In this document: piece by piece, positions 15,443-21,826 of the stretch
Numbering within the stretch: position 1 is the stretch's first letter
How the letters are laid out: every line of letters starts with the position of its first letter
Assembly (NCBI GenBank): GCA_017411945.1
Contig: JAFQPD010000053.1
Span: 1 to 21,826, forward strand
DNA length: 21,826 nucleotides
From: Mailhella sp.
Lineage (GTDB): Bacteria; Desulfobacterota; Desulfovibrionia; Desulfovibrionales; Desulfovibrionaceae
Direction of reading: 5' to 3'
Program-made: the position numbers and the translations under genes
The notes under the pieces: model-generated
What the model saw: the letters and a program-made list of their open reading frames with translations, nothing else
What the model was told of the DNA's origin: nothing
The model's database searches: none

Positions 15443-17383
15443 ATGTCCGACACGCCGCTCCTCTCTCGTCTCGACCTGCCCGGAGATATCAAAAGCCTTT
15501 CGCTTGAACAGAAGCAGGCCTTGGCTCAGGAACTGCGTTCGACCATCATCCGCACTGTCACTGCCAATGGCGGCCACCTCGCCCCTTCTCTCGGCGTAGT
15601 GGAGCTCACCCTCGCCCTGCTCTCCTCCTTCGACGCCTCCCGCGACTCCATAGTCTGGGACGTAGGCCATCAGAGCTATCCGTGGAAGCTGCTCACCGGC
15701 CGAGCGGAACGCTTCTCCACCCTGCGCCGCTACGGCGGCCTTTCCGGCTTCCCCAACCGCAATGAAAGCCCCTACGACAGCTTCGGCGTCGGCCACGCCT
15801 CAACGTCCATCTCCGCCGCCCTCGGCATGGCCGCTGCGCGCGACCTCGCCGGCGGCAAAGAACACGTCGTTGCCGTCATCGGCGACGGCGCACTTTCCGG
15901 CGGCATGGCCTTCGAAGCCCTGAACCAGGCCGGAGGCATGGGCAAACGCCTCATCGTCATCCTCAATGACAACAAGATGTCCATCTCCGAGAACACGGGT
16001 GCGCTCTCGCGCTTCCTCAGCCGCAACCTTTCCCGCGGCACGGTGATGAACATCAAGCAGCATGTGGCCCGCGTGCTCTCCCGCCTGCCCGGCGGCGACT
16101 CCGTGCTCGATATCATCAAGAAGGGCGAAGTGAGCTTCAAGTCCTTCTTCACGCCCGGCATGCTTTTCGAAGCCTTCCAGTTCAACTACATCGGCCCCAT
16201 CAACGGGCACGACATAGAACAGCTCGAAAAGCATCTCCAAGCGGCCAAGAGGCTCGACATGCCTGTGCTCCTGCACATCCGCACCCGCAAGGGCAAGGGC
16301 TATGTGCCGGCCGAGAACGACCCTTCGCATTTCCACGGCATCTCCGCTTCCGTGCCGGACGAAGTGCCTGTCCCTCCCCAGCCCAACGGCTGGAAGCCCT
16401 CCGGCCCCGGCTTCAGCAAGGCTTTCGGGCAGGCTCTCTGCGAGCTGGCCGAACACGACAGGCGCATCTTCGCCATCACTGCGGCCATGCCGGAAGGCAC
16501 CGGGCTCGAACCGTTCCATAAACGCTTCCCCGAACGCTTCGCGGACGTAGGCATCTGCGAAGAGCACGCCGTCACCTTTGCCGCCGGCCTTGCCGCCCGG
16601 GGCTATCGCCCTGTCGTGGCCATCTACTCCACCTTCATGCAGAGAGCCTACGACCAGATCATCCATGACGTCTGCCTGCAGAACCTGCCGGTCACGCTCT
16701 GCCTCGACCGCGCTGGCCTCGTCGGCGAAGACGGCCCCACGCATCACGGCGCATTCGACCTTTCGTGGCTCCGAACCATACCGAACCTCGCCATCGCCGC
16801 CCCGCGTGACGAGGATTCCCTGCGCGACGCCCTCAAGGCCGCCCTCTCGCTGAACGGCCCGGTGGCCCTGCGCTACCCGCGCGGGTCGGGCCGCCGCATC
16901 GACGCCGCCCTCTACTCCCGCTCCTCGGCCCTGAACCTGCCCTCGGGACCTCAGCCTTACGAATTCGGGCGCGGCGAGCTCATACTTCAGGGCAACAGTC
17001 GCATCTGCATCGTCGCAGCAGGCCAGCGGGTCCTTCCTTGTGCGGAGGCCGCCCTCTCCACGGCAGAAAAGACCGGCAAGCTCGCCAGCGTCTTCGATGC
17101 CCGCTGGGTGAAGCCCCTGCCGGAAGAACAGCTGCTCGCGCTGGCTGAAAGCCACGACGCGCTCCTGCTCGTTGAAGAGAACAGCCTCATGGGCGGCTTC
17201 TCCTCGGCCGTGCTGGAACTGCTCGCCGACCACGACATGCTGGGCCGCCTCAAGGTGCGCCGCCTGGGCCTGCCGGACCGCTTCATCCCGCACGGGCCTG
17301 TGCGCCGCCTGCGCGACGACGTTCGCCTCAACGTGCCCGGTATCGCCTCCGCGCTCGAAGAACTCTTCTCCCAGACGGCCTGA
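15443..17383 (+). CDS. dxs: 1-deoxy-D-xylulose-5-phosphate synthase Dxs
   Basis: Dxs makes DXP from pyruvate and glyceraldehyde 3-phosphate with thiamine diphosphate, the entry step of the MEP pathway. The 646-residue product is slightly longer than E. coli Dxs (620). It shows GGHLAPSLGVVELT (H45), GHQSYPWK (H76), and the thiamine diphosphate motif GDGALSGG to NDN (147-177). The catalytic E373 is in ICEEHAVTFAAG, followed by the transketolase central domain (STFMQRAYDQIIHDV, DRAGLVGEDGPTHHG) and the C-terminal transketolase domain. The ATG at 15443 has GAGG at 15435-15438 with a short four-base spacer. A further 83 in-frame codons upstream overlap ispA and are not coding. Confidence 0.97.
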   Translation: MSDTPLLSRLDLPGDIKSLSLEQKQALAQELRSTIIRTVTANGGHLAPSLGVVELTLALLSSFDASRDSIVWDVGHQSYPWKLLTGRAERFSTLRRYGGLSGFPNRNESPYDSFGVGHASTSISAALGMAAARDLAGGKEHVVAVIGDGALSGGMAFEALNQAGGMGKRLIVILNDNKMSISENTGALSRFLSRNLSRGTVMNIKQHVARVLSRLPGGDSVLDIIKKGEVSFKSFFTPGMLFEAFQFNYIGPINGHDIEQLEKHLQAAKRLDMPVLLHIRTRKGKGYVPAENDPSHFHGISASVPDEVPVPPQPNGWKPSGPGFSKAFGQALCELAEHDRRIFAITAAMPEGTGLEPFHKRFPERFADVGICEEHAVTFAAGLAARGYRPVVAIYSTFMQRAYDQIIHDVCLQNLPVTLCLDRAGLVGEDGPTHHGAFDLSWLRTIPNLAIAAPRDEDSLRDALKAALSLNGPVALRYPRGSGRRIDAALYSRSSALNLPSGPQPYEFGRGELILQGNSRICIVAAGQRVLPCAEAALSTAEKTGKLASVFDARWVKPLPEEQLLALAESHDALLLVEENSLMGGFSSAVLELLADHDMLGRLKVRRLGLPDRFIPHGPVRRLRDDVRLNVPGIASALEELFSQTA

Positions 17384-17407
17384 CCTGTCTGGACAACGGA
17401 TATCCCC

Positions 17408-18082
17408 ATGGCCGCCAAAAGAAAAACTTCCCGCAAAAAGGGCCGCAGCGCCACCCGCTTCGGCCTCGAAATCCTCGCCATCTGCATCCTGCTCGTGGTC
17501 TCGGCCTATGTAGGAGACTGGGGCAAGAGCAGTCCGCAGCAGAAGGCCGCCGCCTCCAAAGTAGAGAAGAAGGAAAGCAGGAGGCCCCCAGAAAAAGCCG
17601 TGCAGGCCGCTTCCGCCGGGAAGTCCCGCCCTGCCCTTGATAAAAACGAGTACGTCCTTTCCCACCTCTCCGACGGCGACAGCTTCGAGCTTGAAGATTC
17701 GAGAAAGCGCAAAGTCAAGGTGCGTCTCTATGGCGTGGATGCCCCGGAAGGAGGCCAGAACTTCGGCAATGCTTCCCGGAACAATCTCAGGAAGCTCATC
17801 AAGGGCAGAAAGCTCCTTATCCGTACCATGTATAAGGACCAGTACCAGCGTTCCGTGGCCATAGTCTACCTCAGCCAGGACGGAAAGGCCGACGAGCTTT
17901 CCATCAACCAGCGGCAGGTGCAGTCCGGTATGGCCTGGGTCTATGACAGCTATTGCACCAGCGCCGTATGCAATACCTGGAAGCTGGAAGAAGCCATGGC
18001 TCAGAAGCAGCGGCTGGGCCTCTGGAGCGACGCCGAACCCACCCCCCCGTGGCAGTGGCGCAGGGCAAATCCCCGCAAGTAG
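17408..18082 (+). CDS. Membrane-anchored thermonuclease (SNase family)
   Basis: The 224-residue protein has a very basic start (residues 3-13), one membrane helix at about 19-36, a Lys/Ala-rich linker to about 78, and a staphylococcal nuclease-like domain at about 81-212. Key residues match the family: DGD (D89 and D91), R106 in VRLYGVDAPE with D111 and E114, and R148 in DQYQRSVAIV. The active site therefore appears intact. The cytoplasm-facing basic start suggests the nuclease domain is held on the periplasmic face, where it could degrade incoming or released DNA or RNA. A Cys pair (SYCTSAVC) is consistent with an exported domain. It lies 24 bases after dxs and ends the operon at a strong terminator. 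The Shine-Dalgarno sequence is poor. Confidence 0.88.
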   Translation: MAAKRKTSRKKGRSATRFGLEILAICILLVVSAYVGDWGKSSPQQKAAASKVEKKESRRPPEKAVQAASAGKSRPALDKNEYVLSHLSDGDSFELEDSRKRKVKVRLYGVDAPEGGQNFGNASRNNLRKLIKGRKLLIRTMYKDQYQRSVAIVYLSQDGKADELSINQRQVQSGMAWVYDSYCTSAVCNTWKLEEAMAQKQRLGLWSDAEPTPPWQWRRANPRK

Positions 18083-18095
18083 CTTGGTTTCATAT

Positions 18096-18130
18096 CAAGG
18101 CCCGTCACAACGCTTGACGGGCCTTGTTTT
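18096..18130 (+). terminator. Intrinsic terminator ending the xseA-dxs-nuclease operon
   Basis: A perfect 12-bp stem (CAAGGCCCGTCA 18096-18107 with TGACGGGCCTTG 18115-18126) with a 7-base loop is followed by TTTT. It begins 13 bases after the nuclease stop. Confidence 0.88.
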
Positions 18131-18206
18131 ATCTGCCTATCTTTGATTTTCTGCCAATAACGCCCGGCTCTTCCATCTGCGGGCAAAACACTGCATAGAG
18201 GCGACT

Positions 18207-18761
18207 GTGAACAGAATCGTCATATCCGTCATCGGGCGCGACTGCCCCGGCGTGGTCTACGCCATCACTAGCGCGCTGGCCAAGGAAAAATGCAACGTCG
18301 AACAGCTGAGCCAGACCATCCTGAAAGGCCAGTTCGCCTCCATCGTCATCATCTCCGCTCCTGAAGGCGTTACCGATGAACAGATACAGCGAGTAGTGAG
18401 CCTGAGCCTCGAAAGCCGCAGCATGGACCTCACCGTTTCCGCCCGCTACTTCGAAACCGCCACCTTCGACAGCGGCGAAGAGACCGAACCCTTCGTGGTC
18501 ACGGTCAATGGCTCCGATCAGGCTGAGATCATCGCCATGTTCTCCGGCATCTTTGCCGAGCAGCAGGTCAATATCGAGAACCTCAAGGCCCTGCGCAGCA
18601 ACGACGACTGCGTGCTGGTCTTCGAAGTGGCCCTGCCCATGTCCATCAACCGCAACGCCTTCCGCCAGATGCTTCAGGCCAAGGCCCGCAACGTGGGCCT
18701 GTCCATCAGCATCCAGCATGAAAACATCTTCGAAGCCATCCACCGTGTGCCGATAGTCTAA
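18207..18761 (+). CDS. Double ACT-domain protein, GcvR-like
   Basis: The 184-residue protein consists of two ACT domains, at about residues 3-77 and 93-167. The first begins IVISVIGRDCPGVVYAIT, the usual strand-glycine loop-helix pattern in which ACT domains bind amino acids. The second begins FVVTVNGSDQAEIIAMFSGI. The layout matches GcvR-type regulators, but the partner differs: the gene is followed after 17 bases by a UPF0210 gene, a pairing also found in Gram-positive bacteria, where the ACT protein (UPF0237) is single-domain. A role in sensing an amino acid for the partner is inference. The start is GTG at 18207, with AGAGG at 18197-18201, and no better ATG exists upstream. Confidence 0.87.
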   Translation: MNRIVISVIGRDCPGVVYAITSALAKEKCNVEQLSQTILKGQFASIVIISAPEGVTDEQIQRVVSLSLESRSMDLTVSARYFETATFDSGEETEPFVVTVNGSDQAEIIAMFSGIFAEQQVNIENLKALRSNDDCVLVFEVALPMSINRNAFRQMLQAKARNVGLSISIQHENIFEAIHRVPIV

Positions 18762-18778
18762 ATCAAAAGGTATTTCCT

Positions 18779-20149
18779 ATGCTCACTGAACGCGAAGTGC
18801 TCAGCACTCTCAATATGCTCCGCAACGAACACCTCGATGTTCGTACCGTCACCCTTGGCATCAGCCTCTTCGACTGCGTCAGCCACGACTTCGACGTGTT
18901 CTCCTACAAAGTGCGTGCCAAAATTGCCAAGTATGCCGCCCATCTGGTGGAAACCTGCAACGAAGTGGGGGCACGATACGGCATCCCCGTGGTGAACAAG
19001 CGCATCAGCATCAGCCCCATGGCAGTGGTCGGCGCAGGCTTCAACCGCGACCAGATGGTGCGAGCCTGCCAGATGCTCGACGAAGCGGCCAAAGACGCCG
19101 GCGTAGACTTCCTCGGCGGCTTCGGCGCGCTCGTGGAAAAAGGCATGACCCCCGGCGACATCGCCCTCATCGAAGCTCTTCCCGAAGCTCTCGCCACTAC
19201 CGACCGCATCTGCTCCTCCATTAACGTGGCTTCCTCCAAGGCCGGCATCAACATGGACGCCGTGGCCCTCATGGGCCGCCAGATACTCAAGGTGGCCGAC
19301 GCTACCAGCGACCGCGACGGCATAGGCTGCGCCAAGCTGGTGGTCTTTGCCAATATCCCGCAGGACGTGCCCTTCATGGCTGGCGCATACCTCGGCATCG
19401 GTGAGCCCGACGTGGTCATCAACGTAGGCGTTTCCGGCCCCGGCGTGGTGAAGAAAGCCATCGACCGAGCCAAGGAGACTCACAGCCAGCTCACTCTGAG
19501 CGACGTGGCAGAGGTCATCAAGTCCACAGCCTACAAGGTGACCCGTGTAGGCGAACTCATCGGCAAGGAAGTGGCCGACCGCATGAACCTGCCCTTCGGC
19601 GTGGCCGACCTTTCCCTCGCCCCCACTCCCGCCGTGGGCGATTCCGTGGGCGAGATATTCCAGAGCGTGGGCCTCTCCTCCATTGGAGCTCCCGGTTCTA
19701 CCGCCGTGCTCGCCATGCTCAACGATGCCGTGAAGAAGGGCGGCGTGTTCGCCTCCTCCCATGTGGGCGGCCTCTCCGGCGCATTCATCCCCGTATCGGA
19801 AGACTCCAGCATCGAAGCAGCAGCCAACTGCGGCGCACTGACCATGGAAAAGCTCGAAGCCATGACCAGCGTCTGCTCCGTGGGCCTCGATATGATCGCC
19901 ATCCCCGGCGACACTCCCGCCTCCACCATTTCCGGCCTCATCGCTGACGAAATGGCCATAGGCATGATCAATACCAAGACCACAGCCGTGCGCGTCATCC
20001 CCGTTCCCGGCAAGGGCGTGGGCGACACGGCCGTGTTCGGCGGCCTGCTCGGCAAAGCCAAGATCATCCCCATCCATACCGGCGACGCCTCCGCCTTCAT
20101 CAGCCTCGGCGGCCGCATCCCTGCTCCTATCCACAGCCTGAAGAACTAG
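18779..20149 (+). CDS. UPF0210 (DUF711) family protein
   Basis: The 456-residue protein has the hallmarks of the UPF0210/DUF711 family: the N-terminus LTEREVLSTLNMLRNEHLDV followed by RTVTLGISLFDC, then VVNKRISISPMAVVGAG, DFLGGFGALVEKGMTPGD, INVGVSGPGVV and VADLSLAPTPAVGDSVGEI. It is cytoplasmic with no signal or membrane segment. The family fold relates to the PFL-like barrel, but its reaction is not established, so no function is assigned. The length is normal (about 445-455). AAAGG eight bases before the ATG is the ribosome binding site. It follows the ACT-domain gene by 17 bases, so the two are co-expressed. It is followed by repeat R2, which may also terminate the transcript. Confidence 0.94.
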   Translation: MLTEREVLSTLNMLRNEHLDVRTVTLGISLFDCVSHDFDVFSYKVRAKIAKYAAHLVETCNEVGARYGIPVVNKRISISPMAVVGAGFNRDQMVRACQMLDEAAKDAGVDFLGGFGALVEKGMTPGDIALIEALPEALATTDRICSSINVASSKAGINMDAVALMGRQILKVADATSDRDGIGCAKLVVFANIPQDVPFMAGAYLGIGEPDVVINVGVSGPGVVKKAIDRAKETHSQLTLSDVAEVIKSTAYKVTRVGELIGKEVADRMNLPFGVADLSLAPTPAVGDSVGEIFQSVGLSSIGAPGSTAVLAMLNDAVKKGGVFASSHVGGLSGAFIPVSEDSSIEAAANCGALTMEKLEAMTSVCSVGLDMIAIPGDTPASTISGLIADEMAIGMINTKTTAVRVIPVPGKGVGDTAVFGGLLGKAKIIPIHTGDASAFISLGGRIPAPIHSLKN

Positions 20150-20160
20150 GGATATGTTTT

Positions 20161-20337
20161 GAGGGGAAGGGGCAGGAAACTTTTAAAAAGTAAGCCCCTT
20201 CCCTCCCCCCCCTCCCCATCCTTCAAAACTTTTAATTAGCGAAGCCCGGCCTCTCGATAGAGAAACCGGGCTTTCCGTTATTAAAAAGTTTTGAAAGGGA
20301 TGGGGTCTGGGGAAGGGGAAACTTTTTCAAAAGTTTC
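20161..20337 (+). repeat. Composite nested palindromic repeat R2 (UPF0210-integrase spacer)
   Basis: This repeat has the same architecture as R1. The left terminal palindrome is 20161-20205 (GAGGGGAAGGGGC pairing with GCCCCTTCCCTC around an ACTTTT/AAAAGT tip). Arm CCCCATCCTTCAAAACTTTT (from 20214) pairs with TTAAAAAGTTTTG and AAAGGGATGGGG (20281-20305). A central hairpin has AAGCCCGG (20242-20249), CCGGGCTT (20266-20273) and an inner TCTC-GATA-GAGA. The right terminal hairpin is GAAACTTTT (20318-20326) with AAAAGTTTC (20329-20337). On the right, the expected CCCTTCCCC that should pair with GGGGAAGGG (20309-20317) is missing. The central hairpin could act as a terminator for the upstream gene. 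Confidence 0.84.
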
Positions 20338-20432
20338 TCTTTGAGTACACTGTTATCCAATGAAGTTTATAACCATTGATGATATCAGTATTTTTCTCAG
20401 ATGGGTGATTTTTCTCGTCCCGTTACGTCCGC

Positions 20433-20487
20433 TTGAATCCTCAAAAAATGTGAGTACAATTGCGAGTATCGAAAAACGGGATACTCG
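20433..20487 (+). promoter_or_regulatory. Putative integrase promoter with overlapping inverted repeat
   Basis: TTGAAT (20433-20438) and TACAAT (20455-20460) are 16 bases apart. Directly after the -10 box lies an 8-bp inverted repeat CGAGTATC (20463-20470) and GATACTCG (20480-20487) with a nine-base spacer. This covers the expected transcription start, a typical place for a repressor or for the integrase itself to bind. GAGTA motifs recur nearby at 20343, 20452 and 20464, and inverted in 20481-20487. The remaining bases of 20341-20571 contain no supported gene and no recognisable tRNA end. Confidence 0.45.
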
Positions 20488-20571
20488 TGCCTTGCCGTGG
20501 TGCTGTTCGGGCATTTCGTCCAGTGCTGTCCAAGGAATATCACGAGGTAAGGTGCAAGACAAGGAGATGCT

Positions 20572-21783
20572 ATGCCTCTTACCGATGTGTTCATCCGCAG
20601 TCTGAAACCGCTCGAAAAGCCATACAAGCACTTCGACGGCGGAGGGCTTTATATCCATGTCGCCCCGACCGGGAGCAAGCTGTGGCGTATGTCGTACCGC
20701 TTCGCCGGAAAGGGCAAACTGCTCAGTTTCGGTGAGTACCCGACGGTATCTTTAAAGGATGCCCGGGAGAAACGCGAAGAAGCCAAGAAACTGCTGGCGC
20801 AGGGAATCGATCCGTCTGTCTGGAAGAAGCAGGAGAAGGCCGCAAGGATTATCGCCCAGCGCGACACCTTCGAGAATATCGCTATGGAATGGCACGAGAC
20901 GAAAACGTCACACCTTTCCGAGAAGTATCGGCATAACGTGCTGATGCGCCTGAAGCGACATGCCTTTCCGAAGATTGGCAAAATGCCCATCTCGCATCTG
21001 GAAATCCCGGATATCCTCGGCGTGGTGAAACCGATGGAACATGAAGGGCATACCGCCACAGCAAAATACGTCCTTCAAAACATAGGGCAGATATTCCGCT
21101 ATGCGGTTCTCACAGGTCGAGCCAAGCATAACGTGGCCGCTGACCTTCAGGGAGCGTTGCCCTCTGTCCAGACGAAACACCATGCGTCCATCACGGATAA
21201 AGTGAAGGTCGGCGAGCTTCTCCGCAGGATAGATGAATACGATGGATACTTCCCTCAGAAATGTGTACTGCGGCTGGCTCCTCTCCTGTTCACCAGACCG
21301 AACGAATTGCTGAGTGCCGAATGGAAGGATGTTGACCTTGAAGCACGGGAATGGCGTATTCCTGCCGAACGGATGAAGATGCGTCGACCGCACATTGTTC
21401 CGCTATCGGATCAGGCAGTCGTGATCCTCAAGGAGCTTGAACCAATCACAGGGCAAGGCCGTTATCTCTTCCCTGCTTCATCTGATCCAGACAAGCATCT
21501 TCGGGATAACAGGATACTCTTCGCCCTCAAAAAGTTGGGATATGCCAACGGCGAGATGAGCTTTCATGGCTTCCGCGCCATGGCGTCCACGCTTCTGAAC
21601 GAGCTTGGATACAACCGCGACTGGATAGAACGCCAGCTTGCCCACTGTCCTCGTGATGCCGTCCGCGCCTCGTATAACTACGCCGAGTATCTTCCGGAGC
21701 GTCGTCGCATGATGCAGGAATGGGCCGATTATCTCACAGCCCTTAAAATTCAAAAAGGAAAGCTCCATGAACGAAATGACTGA
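20572..21783 (+). CDS. int: P4-type tyrosine recombinase / integrase
   Basis: The 403-residue product has the DUF4102 arm-binding domain at about 1-90 (MPLTDVFIRSLKP, GGGLYIHVAPTGSKLWRMSYRF, LSFGEYPTVSLKDAR), a core-binding domain at about 95-200, and a C-terminal catalytic domain. Catalytic residues are R242 (FTRPNELL), H332 and R335 (FHGFR), H358 (QLAH) and the nucleophile Y368 (SYNYAEYL), so the enzyme looks intact. Such integrases move genomic islands and P4-like prophages, usually from the end of the element next to the attachment site. AAGGAG at 20561-20566 supports the start. Third codon positions are visibly more AT-rich and less biased than in the genes to the left, consistent with recent transfer. 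Confidence 0.95.
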   Translation: MPLTDVFIRSLKPLEKPYKHFDGGGLYIHVAPTGSKLWRMSYRFAGKGKLLSFGEYPTVSLKDAREKREEAKKLLAQGIDPSVWKKQEKAARIIAQRDTFENIAMEWHETKTSHLSEKYRHNVLMRLKRHAFPKIGKMPISHLEIPDILGVVKPMEHEGHTATAKYVLQNIGQIFRYAVLTGRAKHNVAADLQGALPSVQTKHHASITDKVKVGELLRRIDEYDGYFPQKCVLRLAPLLFTRPNELLSAEWKDVDLEAREWRIPAERMKMRRPHIVPLSDQAVVILKELEPITGQGRYLFPASSDPDKHLRDNRILFALKKLGYANGEMSFHGFRAMASTLLNELGYNRDWIERQLAHCPRDAVRASYNYAEYLPERRRMMQEWADYLTALKIQKGKLHERND

Positions 21784-21826
21784 TTTTCAGTACACCGATC
21801 CCCAGAATGAAGGTTATCCCCAGCTC
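21767..21826 (+). CDS. Start of an unidentified gene behind the integrase (cut by window end)
   Basis: An ATG at 21767 lies inside the integrase 3' end in another frame, with AGGAA (21756-21760) six bases upstream. It stays open to the window edge and gives 20 residues (MNEMTDFQYTDPQNEGYPQL). The overlap and good ribosome binding site suggest translational coupling to the integrase. A second ATG at 21776 is also possible. Too little is visible to name a family. A short first gene behind an integrase is often an excisionase or a small cargo gene, but that is only context. Confidence 0.5.
   Translation, partial: MNEMTDFQYTDPQNEGYPQL

Noticed and set aside
15800..17665. 621-codon minus-strand open frame across dxs
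   Set aside because: It is the antisense shadow of dxs and the nuclease start, with skewed composition and no domain.
18758..20134. 458-codon minus-strand open frame across the UPF0210 gene
   Set aside because: Antisense shadow; very rich in His/Gly/Ala and unlike any protein family I know.
20341..20571. A tRNA 3' end as the integration site next to the integrase
   Set aside because: P4-type integrases often use tRNA genes, but I find no T-arm/acceptor pattern here. The fragment GCTTGAATCC is not embedded in a foldable tRNA end.
1..21826. CRISPR array or known defence operon
   Set aside because: No set of regularly spaced direct repeats and no cas, restriction or toxin-antitoxin genes were seen in any frame.

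Overview
The window is a dense, GC-rich bacterial chromosome segment in which every supported gene lies on the + strand. The gene order (ccm cytochrome c maturation genes, mnmE, an endonuclease-type mutL, rarD-ispG-proS, xseA-M23 peptidase-xseB-ispA-dxs) and the protein sequences suggest a Desulfovibrionaceae-like sulfate or sulfite reducer (Desulfovibrio, Bilophila or Mailhella type). That placement rests on family knowledge and gene order; no database search was run.

Layout. Bases 1-3245 hold the end of a ccm operon: CcmB (cut by the window edge), CcmC, a 44-residue CcmD-like protein and a membrane-anchored TPR protein. These genes overlap or nearly touch, and mnmE is translationally coupled to the end. 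An intrinsic terminator closes the operon at 3270-3307. Single-gene units follow, each with its own terminator: an RNase D-type 3'-5' exonuclease, mutL, and a small RRM RNA-binding protein with an AT-rich leader. Next come a glycine-zipper lipoprotein, a SLOG-like protein of unknown function, a long stem-loop, and the tight set rarD-ispG-proS. A composite palindromic repeat (R1, 11787-11980) separates proS from xseA-M23-xseB-ispA-dxs-SNase. After a strong terminator at 18096-18130 come an ACT-domain protein and a UPF0210 protein. A second, related repeat (R2, 20161-20337) follows, and then a P4-type tyrosine integrase and the first 20 codons of another gene. This last part probably marks the start of an integrated element that continues past the window.

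How the genes work together. The ccm genes move and handle heme for periplasmic c-type cytochromes. IspG and Dxs are MEP-pathway enzymes, and IspA condenses the resulting C5 units into farnesyl or related diphosphates, so isoprenoid synthesis is spread over two adjacent transcription units. XseA and XseB form exonuclease VII, and MutL is the mismatch-repair mediator. MnmE and ProS serve translation.

The least ordinary content is non-coding: two related nested-palindrome repeats, a 17-bp stem-loop just before rarD, the RRM gene leader, and the integrase control region with an inverted repeat directly after its predicted -10 box. I see no CRISPR array, tRNA or rRNA gene, and no clear defence system inside the window.
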